Positions 1-5,202 are shown, numbered from the stretch's first letter. The stretch: 8,328 bases of DNA from Pseudomonadota bacterium (GCA_023391905.1 JAEWAD010000354.1:1-8328); one strand, 5' to 3'. Numbers and translations: made by a program. The notes: generated from the sequence alone by a model not told the origin.

Positions 1-300
1 CCGCTCCAGATTGCGGGCGATGTCGACGGCGAGCGCCTTCAGCGGCGAGATGTAGAGTGTATGCGGCCCGCGCCCGCCCTTTCCCGCCGGCGGGCGGGTC
101 GCGAGATCGACGAGGCTCGGCAGGAAGCCGGCCAGCGTCTTGCCGGCGCCGGTCGGCGCGATCAGTAGCGCCGATCGTCCCTCACGCGCCCTCTCCAGGA
201 GCGCGAGCTGATGCGGCCGCGGCGCCCAGCCGCGACGGGCGAACCAGTCGAGAAAGGGGGCGGGCAGGAGGTCGGAGAAGGGGCCTGCATGCACGGTCAC
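1..300 (-). CDS. Lhr-type ligase-associated DEXH-box DNA helicase, N-terminal part (runs off the left edge)
   Basis: The 100 visible codons encode the start of a superfamily 2 helicase. A PRPHQ segment with the Q-motif glutamine lies at residue 31. Walker A reads APTGAGKT (48-55), and motif Ia reads YISPLKALAVDIARN (83-97). Together these are typical of bacterial Lhr-core helicases, ATP-driven 3'-5' translocases that work with a partner nuclease and ligase in DNA repair. The divergent neighbours at 676 and 3018 are exactly those partners, which supports this subfamily over other DEXH helicases. Family proteins are about 800 residues, so most of the gene, including the DEXH box, lies outside the window. 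I chose GTG at 300 because it puts the conserved 'PAPFLDWFARRGW' segment near the N-terminus, as in relatives. An in-frame ATG at 342 would add 14 Ser/Arg-rich residues. Neither start has a clear Shine-Dalgarno. Family call sure; start uncertain. Confidence 0.9.
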   Translation of the reverse strand, partial: MTVHAGPFSDLLPAPFLDWFARRGWAPRPHQLALLERAREGRSALLIAPTGAGKTLAGFLPSLVDLATRPPAGKGGRGPHTLYISPLKALAVDIARNLER

Positions 301-353
301 GCCAATAGAGCTAGGCGCGCGGCGTCGGGAAGTCGAGGGCATGCCTGGTGCAA

Positions 354-645
354 GAAAGCCATCGCCCCGGCCCTCTCCCGCAAGCGGTAGAGGGGGGCAC
401 TGCTGGTACTGTGCTTCATGGAATGGAACCGGATGAGGCACCGAGGCTGCACCGAGTCTCCGCCGTCATCCCGGCCTCCGAGCCGGGATCCATACAGCTG
501 GGTTGTGGGGAGGTGGCGCGCGACATCCGAAGCCCCAGGCTGAATGGATTCCTGCTTTCGCAGGAATAACGGAGTTCTTCGCGGGAAGGACACGCGGCCG
601 CCTCCCTCGCCCGCTTGCGGGAGAGGGCGGGGTGAGGGCCCTTTC
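354..645. repeat. Outer two-armed palindromic repeat between helicase and exonuclease genes
   Basis: The two ends are inverted copies of one motif. The left arm holds a hairpin at 371-394: CCCTCT pairs with AGAGGG around an inner CCGC/GCGG stem. The right arm, read on the minus strand, starts with the same GAAAG (645-641) and carries the matching hairpin at 627-604. The CCCTCTCCCGCAAGCGG core recurs between genes in many Hyphomicrobiales genomes; that is from memory, not a search. The arms enclose a second, unrelated two-armed element (463-572), so this looks like one mobile repeat interrupted by another. No transposase is encoded. Apart from the repeats, the spacer holds only candidate promoter sequence. 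Short open frames across it are unrelated to known proteins and are read-through of the palindromes. Outer boundaries are approximate. Confidence 0.6.
463..572. repeat. Inner MITE-like element with two inverted hairpin arms
   Basis: The left arm begins CCGTCATCCCGGC and folds into an 8-bp stem, ATCCCGGC (468-475) with GCCGGGAT (482-489). It is followed by CCATACAGCTG. The right arm, read on the minus strand from 572, begins CCGTTATTCCTGC and folds into an 8-bp stem (548-555 with 560-567). It is followed by CCATTCAGCCTG. The arms therefore align along about 36 bases as imperfect terminal inverted repeats, with about 35 unique bases between them. The paired substitutions keep both stems intact, which suggests selection on structure or a shared mobilising enzyme. 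No open frame of its own is credible. The core resembles a dispersed alphaproteobacterial intergenic repeat, by recollection only. Confidence 0.65.
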
Positions 646-669
646 ATTGCCAGCTTCCATCCCTATCCT
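642..669 (+). promoter_or_regulatory. Possible promoter of the exonuclease gene, placing the start point at the ATG
   Basis: A -10-like TATCCT (664-669) lies 16 bases after a weak -35-like TTTCAT (642-647). A polymerase using it would start about seven bases downstream, at the A of the ATG (676), giving a leaderless message. The only purine run, GGGAG (671-675), touches the ATG and is too close to serve as a Shine-Dalgarno. The -35 overlaps the end of the outer repeat arm. Confidence 0.3.
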
Positions 670-675
670 AGGGAG

Positions 676-1698
676 ATGATCCGTCCCGAGGAACTCCTCT
701 GTCCGACGCCGGAAGGTCTGTGGTGCCCGCTCGGCGGCTTCCACATCGATGCCGTGCGGCCGGTGGCGCGCGCGCTCGTCACGCATGGCCATTCTGACCA
801 TGCCCGGCCCGGCCATGGCGCCGTGATGGCGACGCGCGAGACGCTCCGGATCATGGCCGAGCGCTATGGCCCCGGTTTCGCCGGCAGCGAGACCGGGGCG
901 CGCTTCGGCGAGACGATGACGATCGGCGACGTCACCGTTTCATTCCATCCGGCCGGCCATGTGCTCGGCTCCGCGCAGATCGCCGTCGAGGCGAAGGGGA
1001 TGCGCATCGTCGCCTCGGGTGACTACAAGCGCCGGCGCGATCCGACCTGCGCACCGTTCGAGCCGGTCAAATGCGACGTCTTCATCACCGAGGCGACGTT
1101 CGGCCTGCCGGTGTTCCGCCATCCCGACGATGGCCATGAGATCGGCAAGCTGCTCGCCTCGCTCGCCGCCTTCCCGGAGCGGGCGCATCTCGTCGGCGCC
1201 TACGCGCTCGGCAAGGCGCAGCGCGTGATCAAGCGGCTGCGCGAGGAGGGCTACGATCGCCCGATCTACATTCACGGCGCGCTGGAGCGGCTCTGCCGTC
1301 TCTATCAGGAGGAGGGCATCGACCTTGGGCGCCTGGAGCCGGCTACCGTGGAGGCCGGTCGCGGATCGAACGGTGTCGACTTCGCCGGAGAGGTCGTGGT
1401 CGGGCCGCCCTCGGCCTTTGCCGATCTCTGGGCGCGGCGTTTTCCCGATCCCGTTTCCTGCTTCGCGTCCGGCTGGATGTCGATCCGCCAGCGCGCCAAG
1501 CAGCGCGGCGTCGAGTTGCCGCTGATCATCTCCGATCATTGCGACTGGGCCGAGCTGACCGCGACCATCGCCGAGATCGCGCCCGGCGAGGTCTGGGTCA
1601 CGCATGGCCGCGAGGAGGCGCTGGTGCGCTGGTGCGAGCTGGCCGGGATCCGCGCCCGGCCGCTGCACATGGTCGGCTACGAGGACGAGGCGGAATAG
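676..1698 (+). CDS. Ligase-associated DNA damage response exonuclease (metallo-beta-lactamase/beta-CASP fold)
   Basis: This 340-residue protein belongs to the metallo-beta-lactamase/beta-CASP nucleases encoded beside bacterial Lhr helicases and ATP-dependent ligases. It probably trims DNA ends before ligation. The metal-binding motif THGHSDH is at 36-42 (H37, H39, D41, H42). It is followed by AGHVLGSAQI (93-102), the SGDY aspartate at 116 and TEATFG with the motif-A-type acidic residue (E139). ISDHCDW (285-291) and VTHGREE (308-314) complete the C-terminal set, so all expected metal ligands appear present. Length matches the family (about 330-345). The frame is open upstream to 544 through repeat DNA. 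ATG 676 is preferred because homologous sequence begins there ('RPEELLCPTPEGLWCP'). It is divergent from the helicase and convergent with the riboflavin transporter gene, 75 bases from that gene's stop. Confidence 0.93.
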   Translation: MIRPEELLCPTPEGLWCPLGGFHIDAVRPVARALVTHGHSDHARPGHGAVMATRETLRIMAERYGPGFAGSETGARFGETMTIGDVTVSFHPAGHVLGSAQIAVEAKGMRIVASGDYKRRRDPTCAPFEPVKCDVFITEATFGLPVFRHPDDGHEIGKLLASLAAFPERAHLVGAYALGKAQRVIKRLREEGYDRPIYIHGALERLCRLYQEEGIDLGRLEPATVEAGRGSNGVDFAGEVVVGPPSAFADLWARRFPDPVSCFASGWMSIRQRAKQRGVELPLIISDHCDWAELTATIAEIAPGEVWVTHGREEALVRWCELAGIRARPLHMVGYEDEAE

Positions 1699-1728
1699 GA
1701 CGCCCTGGCGCTCATGCCTCTCTGGATC

Positions 1729-1772
1729 GCGTTTTCTTCACGCGAACCGGTACCCACTTCGCTCGAAAACGC
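1729..1772. repeat. Palindromic repeat between convergent exonuclease and transporter genes
   Basis: GCGTTTTC (1729-1736) pairs perfectly with GAAAACGC (1765-1772). Inside, GCGAA (1742-1746) pairs with TTCGC (1758-1762) around a CCGGTACC-type core. The result is a long two-step hairpin that reads similarly on both strands. The motif 'GAACCGGTACCCACTTCG' flanked by GCGTTTTC arms is a frequent Hyphomicrobiales intergenic repeat, as far as I recall. Its right end stops one base short of the transporter's stop codon. It could serve as a bidirectional 3'-end structure, but neither side has a U-tract, so a canonical terminator is not shown. Confidence 0.6.
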
Positions 1773-1773
1773 T

Positions 1774-2673
1774 TCAGCGCCGGCTCTCGCGCCAGAGCAG
1801 GAACATCGACGCCCCGACGATCAGCGCGGCGCCGAGCCAGAGATGGCTGGGCGGAATCCAGCCGAACACCAGCCAGCCGGCCAGCACGTTGAGCGGCAGC
1901 TTCACGTGGTCGAAGGGCTGCACATAGGCGGCGTCGGCGCGGGCATAGGCGAGCGCCAGGAAGCCCTGTGCGGAGGCGGTGAGCACGCCGACGGCGACGA
2001 TCGCGATCCAGGCGTCGCCGGAAGTAGGCATGGCGATGCCGGAGGGGAGCGCCAGCACGAGGTTGACCGGCGCGAGAAGCAGCAGCAGCCAGGCGGTCAC
2101 CGCCTCGGGGCTGTCCTCGGCAAGCAGCTTCTTCTGGGTCAGCGAGACGCCGGCCCAGAGCACGGAGGCCGCCAGCGGATAGAGGCTGGCGGTCGTGAAG
2201 CTCTCCGAGAACGGATCGAGGATGATCAGGCCGCCGGCGAAGCCGACGATGACGGCGAGCCAGCGCTCCAGCGACACCTTCTCGCCGAGGAACAGCCCGG
2301 CGCCGAGCGTGACGATGAAGGGCGAGGTCATGACGAGCGCGATCGCCTGGCCGATCGGCACGGCGTGGGCGAGGCCGGCGACCCAGAACTGCACGCCGAC
2401 GGCGGCGAGCAGCACGCGAAAGGCCTGCAGGCCGGGCCGGCGGGTTTTGAGAGAAGGCAGGCCGCGCCGCGCCGCCCAGGGCAGCACGACGACGAGGGCA
2501 ATCGCATATTGCAGGAAGGCGGCCGTCGGCGCCGGCAGGTGCAGGGAGACGGTGGCGATCTGCTCGAGGGTGTTGACGCCGGCAAAGGCGACACCGGCAA
2601 GCACCATCCAGAACGCGCCGGCAATGGGCGCGCTGACCGGGGTGTTGGCGGGGGATAGGCTGGACTGACTCAT
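1774..2673 (-). CDS. ribN: Riboflavin importer of the DMT/EamA family, RibN-like, under FMN riboswitch control
   Basis: This 299-residue inner-membrane protein has about ten hydrophobic helices in two EamA halves (about 18-152 and 165-295). The first half ends in the typical FLGEKVSLERWLAVIVGFAGG (128-148). The second contains LAYARADAAYVQPFDHVKLP (241-260). Sequence alone would give only 'drug/metabolite transporter'. The FMN riboswitch in its leader (2909-2765) assigns it to riboflavin uptake. RibN carriers of this fold in rhizobia, Ochrobactrum and Vibrio are known riboflavin importers and are often preceded by this riboswitch. I chose ATG 2673 because GGGAA (2683-2679) sits five bases upstream; in-frame ATG 2685 and GTG 2700 are alternatives. 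The gene stands alone, antiparallel between exonuclease and ligase. FMN should repress it. Confidence 0.85.
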   Translation of the reverse strand: MSQSSLSPANTPVSAPIAGAFWMVLAGVAFAGVNTLEQIATVSLHLPAPTAAFLQYAIALVVVLPWAARRGLPSLKTRRPGLQAFRVLLAAVGVQFWVAGLAHAVPIGQAIALVMTSPFIVTLGAGLFLGEKVSLERWLAVIVGFAGGLIILDPFSESFTTASLYPLAASVLWAGVSLTQKKLLAEDSPEAVTAWLLLLLAPVNLVLALPSGIAMPTSGDAWIAIVAVGVLTASAQGFLALAYARADAAYVQPFDHVKLPLNVLAGWLVFGWIPPSHLWLGAALIVGASMFLLWRESRR

Positions 2674-2718
2674 GTTGGTTCCCATCGGGTGCGACAACAC
2701 GAAATCAGGGCATGAGCG

Positions 2719-2754
2719 AAAAAGCGCGCGCCAGCCCGCAAGGGCCGGTTCGCG
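2719..2754 (-). terminator. Terminator-like hairpin in the riboswitch expression platform
   Basis: Ten bases past the riboswitch P1 helix, CCGGCCC (2748-2742) pairs with GGGCTGG (2737-2731, one G-U pair) around a TTGC loop. Outer CGCG (2754-2751) pairs with CGCG (2730-2727) across an AA bulge. A run of five U follows at 2723-2719, three bases after the stem. It ends about 45 bases before the ATG. This position fits FMN-dependent transcription termination. The three-base gap before a short U-run leaves strength uncertain. Confidence 0.55.
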
Positions 2755-2764
2755 TTGTCTTCGC

Positions 2765-2909
2765 CGTTCTCTTCCATCCGGACTATGACCGTCGGCTTCG
2801 GAATTTAACCGAATCTGCTGACCCCTTCCGCTGGAACGGAAGGGCGCTCGCGGGCTTGAAGGAGAACCTTCTTACCGCCGGTGGGGAATTTCACCCCGCC
2901 CTGAGAACG
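2765..2909 (-). promoter_or_regulatory. FMN riboswitch (RFN element) upstream of ribN
   Basis: Read on the minus strand, the element opens with CGTTCTC (2909-2903), which pairs with GAGAACG (2771-2765) as helix P1. The conserved RFN blocks follow in order: AGGGCGGGGTGAAATTCCCC, ACCGGCGGTAAG, AGCCCGCGAGCGCC, a variable hairpin (CCTTCCG/CGGAAGG), GTCAGCAGATTCGGTTAAAT, TCCGAAGCCGACGGTCATAG and TCCGGATGGAAG. These match the RFN consensus almost base for base, with the P2-P6 arms self-complementary. The aptamer binds FMN and, in bacteria, controls riboflavin synthesis or uptake genes. Its only downstream gene on this strand is the EamA transporter, 92 bases away. A 98-codon plus-strand frame across it is antisense and not a gene. 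Confidence 0.96.
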
Positions 2910-2937
2910 AGATCCGGCCGCAGGCCGGACCGCCCAC

Positions 2938-2965
2938 ATCTAGGGCCTCGGGCCGCCAACCGCAA
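2938..2965 (-). promoter_or_regulatory. Possible promoter of the FMN riboswitch-ribN transcript
   Basis: On the minus strand TTGCGG (2965-2960) and CTAGAT (2943-2938) are 16 bases apart. Transcription would start near 2931, about 20 bases before the aptamer. Both boxes are weak matches. The region also contains a 7-bp hairpin (TCCGGCC 2913-2919 with GGCCGGA 2923-2929) just upstream of the aptamer in the transcript. The -35 falls in the loop of another inverted repeat (GGCCGCC 2951-2957 with GGCGGCC 2969-2975). Confidence 0.3.
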
Positions 2966-2982
2966 GAAGGCGGCCGCGGGGC

Positions 2983-3011
2983 TTCCTTGGTTAGGCCCGC
3001 ATACCTAGATT
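2983..3011 (+). promoter_or_regulatory. Possible promoter of the ligase gene, placing the start point at the ATG
   Basis: TAGATT (3006-3011) lies exactly six bases before the ATG (3018), with a weak TTCCTT (2983-2988) 17 bases upstream. Transcription would begin at or next to the start codon. The bases before the ATG (GGCGCC) do not form a Shine-Dalgarno, which suits a leaderless message. The exonuclease gene has the same spacing. Confidence 0.3.
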
Positions 3012-3017
3012 GGCGCC

Positions 3018-4811
3018 ATGCAGGATTTCGCCGCGCTCCTCGATCGCCTGATCCTGACGCCGTCGCGCAACGCGAAGCTGCGGCTGATGGTCGACTATTT
3101 CCGCGCGACGCCGGATCCGGACCGCGGCTGGGCGCTGGCGGCGCTGACCGGCACGCTCGACGTGCCTGCGGTAAAGCCGGCCATGCTCCGCGCGCTGGTC
3201 GCCGAACGCATCGACGAGGTGCTCTTCGCCTATTCCTACGACTATGTCGGCGATCTCGCCGAGACGATCGCGCTGGTCTGGGACGAGGGCGGCGTCGCGT
3301 CCGGTGGGGCGGAGTCGGTACCCCCCACCCAACCCTCCCCCACAAGGGGGGAGGGCTTTTCCCACGAGCTTGTTGAGACGTCGGGGACACCCTCAGGCGG
3401 GCTCTCTCCCCCCTTGTGGGGGAGAGTTGGAGAGAGGGGGGCGGTCGTCGCACGCGGGGCCTCTCGCAAAAACCTCCCCTCGCTCTCCGCCATCGTCGAG
3501 ACGCTGCTCGCATCCTCCCGCGCCGACGGACCGAAGCGGGTCGCCGCCTTCCTCGACGCGCTCGACGCCGACGGGCGCTGGGCCCTTTTGAAGCTCGTCA
3601 CCGGCGGCCTCCGCATCGGTGTCTCGGCCCGCCTCGCCAAGCAGGCGTTGGCCGATTTCGGCGGCGAAAAGGTGGAAGGACTCCAGGTCAACGAGATCGA
3701 GGAACTCTGGCACGGCCTCACGCCGCCTTTTCTCCCGCTTTTCGCCTGGCTGGAGGGGCGGGCGGAAAAGCCGGTCTCCTCCGCCCGCGCGCCGTTCCGC
3801 CCCGTGATGCTGGCGCAGCCGCTGGAGGAGGGGGATCTGGAGCGGGTCACGCCCGACATCTATGCGGCCGAATGGAAATGGGACGGCATCCGCGTGCAGG
3901 CTGTCTCGGACCAGGGCGTGCGCCGGCTCTATACCCGCACCGGCGAGGATATCGGCGATACCTTTCCCGACATGCTGGAGGCGCTCGACTTCGACGGCGC
4001 CATCGACGGCGAATTGCTGGTCGGCCGGCGCGCCGGCGAGGCGATCGAGCCCGGCAGCTTCTCGGAGCTGCAGCAGCGGCTGAACCGCAAGACCGTTTCG
4101 GGCAAGCTGATCGCCAGCCATCCGGCTTTCATCCGCGCCTATGATTGCCTCGTCGACGGTGCGGACGATGTCCGCGCGCTGCCGTTCCGCGAGCGGCGGG
4201 AGCGTCTCGAAAACCTCGTCGCCGGCTCGCTCGCCGGCCGCGTCGACCTCTCGCCCCTGGTTGCCTACGAGACCACCGACGACCTCCTGGAAAAGCGCGC
4301 CACGCCGCCGGCGCCCATCATCGAGGGGCTGATGCTGAAGCGCTGGGATTCGATCTACGAGCCCGGCCGGCCAAAGGGGCCGTGGTTCAAGGGGAAGCGC
4401 GATCCCTACACCGTCGACGCCGTGCTGATGTATGCGCAGCGCGGCCACGGCAAGCGCTCGTCCTTCTATTCCGACTACACTTTCGGCGTCTGGAAGGCGG
4501 GCGAGGCGGGCGACGAGCTGGTGCCGGTCGGCAAGGCCTATTTCGGCTTCACCGACGAGGAGCTGGTCGAGATCGACCGCTTCGTCCGCCGCAACACGCT
4601 GAACCGCTTCGGTCCGGTGCGCGAGGTGACGCACAACGCCCAGATCGGCCTCGTCTTCGAGGTCGCGTTCGAGGGGCTGAACCGCTCGACCCGGCACAAG
4701 TCGGGCGTCGCCATGCGCTTTCCCCGCATCAGCCGGTTGCGCTGGGACAAGCCGCCGGCCGAGGCGGACCGGATCGAGACGCTCGAGGCGCTGCTCGGCG
4801 ACAGGTCTTGA
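3018..4811 (+). CDS. ATP-dependent DNA ligase of the Lhr-linked repair cassette, with an in-frame repeat insertion
   Basis: This 597-residue ligase seals nicks using ATP. The N-terminal DNA-binding domain covers about 1-250 and includes ALLKLVTGGLRIGVSARLAK. The adenylation domain has motif I KWDG with the nucleophilic lysine at 287, RLYTRTGEDIGDTFPD downstream, FDGAIDGELL (motif III-type, E332), EGLMLK (436-441) and WFKGKRDP (456-463, motif V lysines). A C-terminal OB-fold domain follows. All catalytic residues appear present. It matches the PP_1105-type ligases found with Lhr and the beta-CASP exonuclease, not LigD. The family is usually about 530-550 residues. The excess is explained by a palindromic repeat translated as residues 101-142, in a linker between helices of the N-terminal domain. 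The frame is kept, so the gene looks functional. ATG 3018 fits the family N-terminus (MQDFAALLDRL). Confidence 0.95.
   Translation: MQDFAALLDRLILTPSRNAKLRLMVDYFRATPDPDRGWALAALTGTLDVPAVKPAMLRALVAERIDEVLFAYSYDYVGDLAETIALVWDEGGVASGGAESVPPTQPSPTRGEGFSHELVETSGTPSGGLSPPLWGRVGERGAVVARGASRKNLPSLSAIVETLLASSRADGPKRVAAFLDALDADGRWALLKLVTGGLRIGVSARLAKQALADFGGEKVEGLQVNEIEELWHGLTPPFLPLFAWLEGRAEKPVSSARAPFRPVMLAQPLEEGDLERVTPDIYAAEWKWDGIRVQAVSDQGVRRLYTRTGEDIGDTFPDMLEALDFDGAIDGELLVGRRAGEAIEPGSFSELQQRLNRKTVSGKLIASHPAFIRAYDCLVDGADDVRALPFRERRERLENLVAGSLAGRVDLSPLVAYETTDDLLEKRATPPAPIIEGLMLKRWDSIYEPGRPKGPWFKGKRDPYTVDAVLMYAQRGHGKRSSFYSDYTFGVWKAGEAGDELVPVGKAYFGFTDEELVEIDRFVRRNTLNRFGPVREVTHNAQIGLVFEVAFEGLNRSTRHKSGVAMRFPRISRLRWDKPPAEADRIETLEALLGDRS
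3318..3441. repeat. Two-armed palindromic repeat inserted in frame within the ligase gene
   Basis: The left hairpin pairs CCCTCCCCC (3333-3341) with GGGGGAGGG (3347-3355). The right hairpin pairs CTCTCCCCC (3404-3412) with GGGGGAGAG (3418-3426). The arms are inverted copies: the reverse complement of the right arm, CCAACTCTCCCCCACAAGG, aligns with the left arm's CCAACCCTCCCCCACAAGG. The architecture equals the intergenic elements at 354-645 and 463-572, but the stem sequence is different. Translation gives a Pro/Gly-rich stretch with 'PPTQPSPTRGEG' and 'LSPPLWGRVGERG', peptides that appear whenever such intergenic repeats are translated. The left hairpin is followed by CTTTTC and looks like a weak terminator inside the gene. 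Exact ends are not certain; the inserted DNA could extend to about 3300-3475. Confidence 0.75.
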
Positions 4812-4850
4812 TGGCGGATCATCGCGCCCGTTTTTGCCTCGTTTCGACGC

Positions 4851-4876
4851 CGCGGCGATCGGTTATGATCGCCGCG
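4851..4876. repeat. Perfect 10-bp inverted repeat between ligase and DUF6460 genes
   Basis: CGCGGCGATC (4851-4860) pairs with GATCGCCGCG (4867-4876) around a GGTTAT loop. It lies 40 bases after the ligase stop and 50 before the next ATG. No U-tract follows on either strand, so it is not a standard terminator. It could be an operator, an mRNA-stabilising hairpin or a Rho-linked 3' end. The spacer (4812-4926) otherwise shows only the ribosome binding site of the next gene. Confidence 0.5.
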
Positions 4877-4914
4877 ATTCGACCGTCGTTGGCGCACACC
4901 GCGTCCGGGGTCTC

Positions 4915-4920
4915 AGGAGA
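4915..4920 (+). promoter_or_regulatory. Strong Shine-Dalgarno of the DUF6460 gene
   Basis: AGGAGA lies six bases before the ATG at 4927. It fixes that start, and it contrasts with the repair genes in this window, which lack such a site. Confidence 0.75.
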
Positions 4921-4926
4921 TGACGA

Positions 4927-5196
4927 ATGAACGGCCTTCAACGCTTCATGGGCGGCTCGCCCGCGCAGGTCCTGCTCCGCCTGGTCGTCATCTCGCTGAT
5001 CGTCGGCATCGTGCTCTCGGCGCTGGGCATCTCGCCCTACGACATCATCGAGACGGCGCAGCAGTTCATCCGGCGGATCTGGAACATGGGCTTCGGCGCC
5101 ATCGAATGGATCTGGCGCTACTTCCTGCTCGGCGCGGTGATCGTCATCCCGGTCTGGGTCATCATCCGCCTGCTCAACATGGGCAAGGGCGGCTGA
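4927..5196 (+). CDS. DUF6460-family small inner-membrane protein
   Basis: This 89-residue protein has two hydrophobic helices (about 14-34 and 64-83) joined by an amphipathic segment containing IRRIWNMGFGAIEWI (48-62). The end is short and basic (RLLNMGKGG). Layout, length and the 'SPYDII...WNMGF.AI' pattern match the DUF6460 proteins of Hyphomicrobiales, whose function is unknown. AGGAGA six bases upstream supports the start. It lies 115 bases after the ligase stop on the same strand, separated by a hairpin, so co-transcription is possible but not shown. Its stop is six bases from the stop of the convergent TIGR02186 gene, so the two transcripts must overlap at their 3' ends. The family name rests on pattern recognition, not a search. 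Confidence 0.82.
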   Translation: MNGLQRFMGGSPAQVLLRLVVISLIVGIVLSALGISPYDIIETAQQFIRRIWNMGFGAIEWIWRYFLLGAVIVIPVWVIIRLLNMGKGG

Positions 5197-5202
5197 CCGC
5201 GT

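Noticed and set aside
354..645. CRISPR array
   Set aside because: The repeats are inverted pairs of hairpins with irregular spacing, not direct repeats with regular spacers, and no cas genes are present.
544..675. 44-codon N-terminal extension of the exonuclease
   Set aside because: It translates the repeat elements, and family proteins begin at about residue 1 of the ATG 676 start.
348..816. Open frames on both strands across the helicase-exonuclease spacer
   Set aside because: They run through palindromic repeats and the start of the exonuclease in wrong frames, with no family resemblance or ribosome binding site.
1714..2658. 314-codon plus-strand frame opposite the transporter
   Set aside because: Its composition is low-complexity Gly/Arg/Asp/Glu/Gln, typical of antisense to a membrane protein gene.
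2712..3008. 98-codon plus-strand open frame (MSEKARASPQ...)
   Set aside because: It is the antisense of the FMN riboswitch and its terminator; the apparent protein signal is the conserved RNA read on the wrong strand.
3393..4697. 434-codon minus-strand frame opposite the ligase
   Set aside because: It is a shadow frame produced by GC-rich codon bias; the plus strand encodes all ligase motifs.
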